Source of the DNA: an uncultured Clostridium sp.
Lineage (GTDB): Bacteria; Bacillota; Clostridia; TANB77; CAG-508
NCBI GenBank assembly: GCA_946497585.1
Contig: CAMMLF010000113.1
Coordinates: 1 to 5,343 of the forward strand
Direction: 5' to 3'
Length of the DNA stretch: 5,343 nucleotides
Shown: positions 4,662 through 5,343 of the stretch, one piece after another
Numbering within the stretch: the first letter of the stretch is position 1
How the letters are laid out: each line of letters begins with the position of its first letter
Position numbers and translations under genes: made by a program
The notes under the pieces: model-generated
Told to the model about the DNA's origin: nothing
What the model saw: only the letters and a program-made list of their open reading frames with translations
Database searches by the model: none

Positions 4662-5343
4662 ACTAATAATATTTCTTTCAATACAGCAGTAGTTGATACT
4701 GTTACTGCAACATCTTCTTGAGTTGTATAGCCATCTTTTTCTATTTTTATTGTAGAATATGCTTTAGCTGCTAAATCAACAGTAGCTATACCTGTTGCAT
4801 CAGTTAAATAAGATGTTCCATCTATAGTTATTTTAGCACTTTCGATTGGTGTTTCTTCTATACTATCCTTTACTACAAATGTAACTGGATACTCTGCTAC
4901 TTCTGCTGTAGCTGTAAATGTAGCTGTCAAACCATCTTCACTTACTACAGCCGTTCCTATAGTAAATCCACTATTTTTTCTAAATGCTCCACTGTATGTA
5001 TAAGCATCTGTACTATCTCCCTCTGCATCTGGAACTACAGAATATGTTCTTAATCTAGCTTCATATCCACTTCCAACAGGTTTACTAAAATCTACTGTTA
5101 ATATTCTTACAAGTGCATCATTACCTGTTTTTTCGTTATCAGTTATATCAACTAATTTTTGATGTACTAAGTTACCTTTGTACAAATCAAACGCATAACT
5201 TATCTCTTCAGAATAACCTGTTACGTCTGTAACTTCTCCGTCTTCATCAACATAAGTTCTTGAATACTCTGTTGCATTTTTTGACTTAGATATTTCTGTA
5301 AACTTTCTCATTCTTTGAAAGTTTGCTACAGATGTTGTTGAAA
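4652..5343 (-). CDS. Major tail (tube) protein with C-terminal Ig-like domain, start beyond the right edge
   Basis: Forms the stacked rings of the tail tube. 229 residues are visible and the frame is open at the right edge: ten codons before the first ATG (5311-5309) read STTSVANFQR without a stop, and there is no ribosome binding site before that ATG, so this methionine is internal (FQRMRKFTEISKSKN). The body has the family pattern of Firmicutes tube proteins: EYSRTYVDEDGEVTDVTGY, SYAFDLYKGNLVHQKLVDI, then DFSKPV..GYEARLRTYSVVPDAEGDSTDAYTYSGAFRK. From about residue 141 after that methionine a separate beta-domain follows (YPVTFVVKDS...PIESAKITIDGTSYLTDATGIATVDLAAKAYSTIKIEKDGYTTQEDVAVTV), of the carboxypeptidase-regulatory/PEGA-like Ig fold (TDATGIATV and KDGYTT are typical). 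Such domains decorate the outside of tail tubes and may bind cell-surface sugars. The stop lies in the 4640-4661 stem-loop. Confidence 0.88.
   Translation of the reverse strand, partial: STTSVANFQRMRKFTEISKSKNATEYSRTYVDEDGEVTDVTGYSEEISYAFDLYKGNLVHQKLVDITDNEKTGNDALVRILTVDFSKPVGSGYEARLRTYSVVPDAEGDSTDAYTYSGAFRKNSGFTIGTAVVSEDGLTATFTATAEVAEYPVTFVVKDSIEETPIESAKITIDGTSYLTDATGIATVDLAAKAYSTIKIEKDGYTTQEDVAVTVSTTAVLKEILLVEA

Noticed and set aside
5309..5311. ATG at 5311 as start of the major tail protein
   Set aside because: The frame is open upstream to the window edge, no ribosome binding site is present, and the residues before it (FQRM) fit the family pattern.
1..5343. tRNA genes, CRISPR arrays, insertion sequences or attachment sites
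   Set aside because: I saw no cloverleaf, no spaced identical repeats and no transposase or integrase sequence; the window is almost wholly coding.

Overview
The window is a piece of the tail-morphogenesis module of a siphovirus-type phage or prophage. All real genes lie on the minus strand, so the operon reads from high to low coordinates. The DNA is strongly AT-rich, arginine is written mostly AGA, start sites carry AGGAGG-like ribosome binding sites, and the protein families (Gp15, DUF6673-like, DUF6711-like) are typical of phages of low-GC Firmicutes, probably Clostridia. TAA, TAG and TGA all act as stops.

In transcription order: a major tail (tube) protein with an added C-terminal Ig-like domain, whose start lies beyond the right edge (5343-4652); a stem-loop built around its stop codon (4661-4640); a small tail-assembly protein (4619-4248); a Gp15-family tail-assembly protein coupled to it by TAATG (4248-3661); a cassette of two small cysteine-pair proteins (3593-3345 and 3332-3198) with its own near-consensus promoter (3653-3625); the tape measure gene (3153-716); a DUF6711-like tail-tip protein (706-329); and the N-terminus of a probable tail-hub protein (332 to beyond the left edge). 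The layout follows the standard order of tube, chaperones, tape measure and tail tip. The two-gene zinc-knuckle cassette is the insertion that does not belong to the standard set.

The most notable point is the tape measure gene. It is not one open frame: three frames must be joined by two +1 shifts to give a continuous 811-residue protein. Both shifts fall at the same 12-base sequence, CCACGGAAATAT, at equivalent positions in 44-residue repeats 1 and 3. The sister repeats carry CCAGG and stay in frame. By my reading these two sites hold the only in-frame CGG codons in any gene of the window. This fits programmed +1 frameshifting at a hungry or unassigned CGG arginine codon, used twice in one gene. 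A systematic sequencing error or gene decay are the alternatives to exclude. The tape measure also shows an almost perfect 22-residue proline period that passes into the 44-residue tryptophan repeats.
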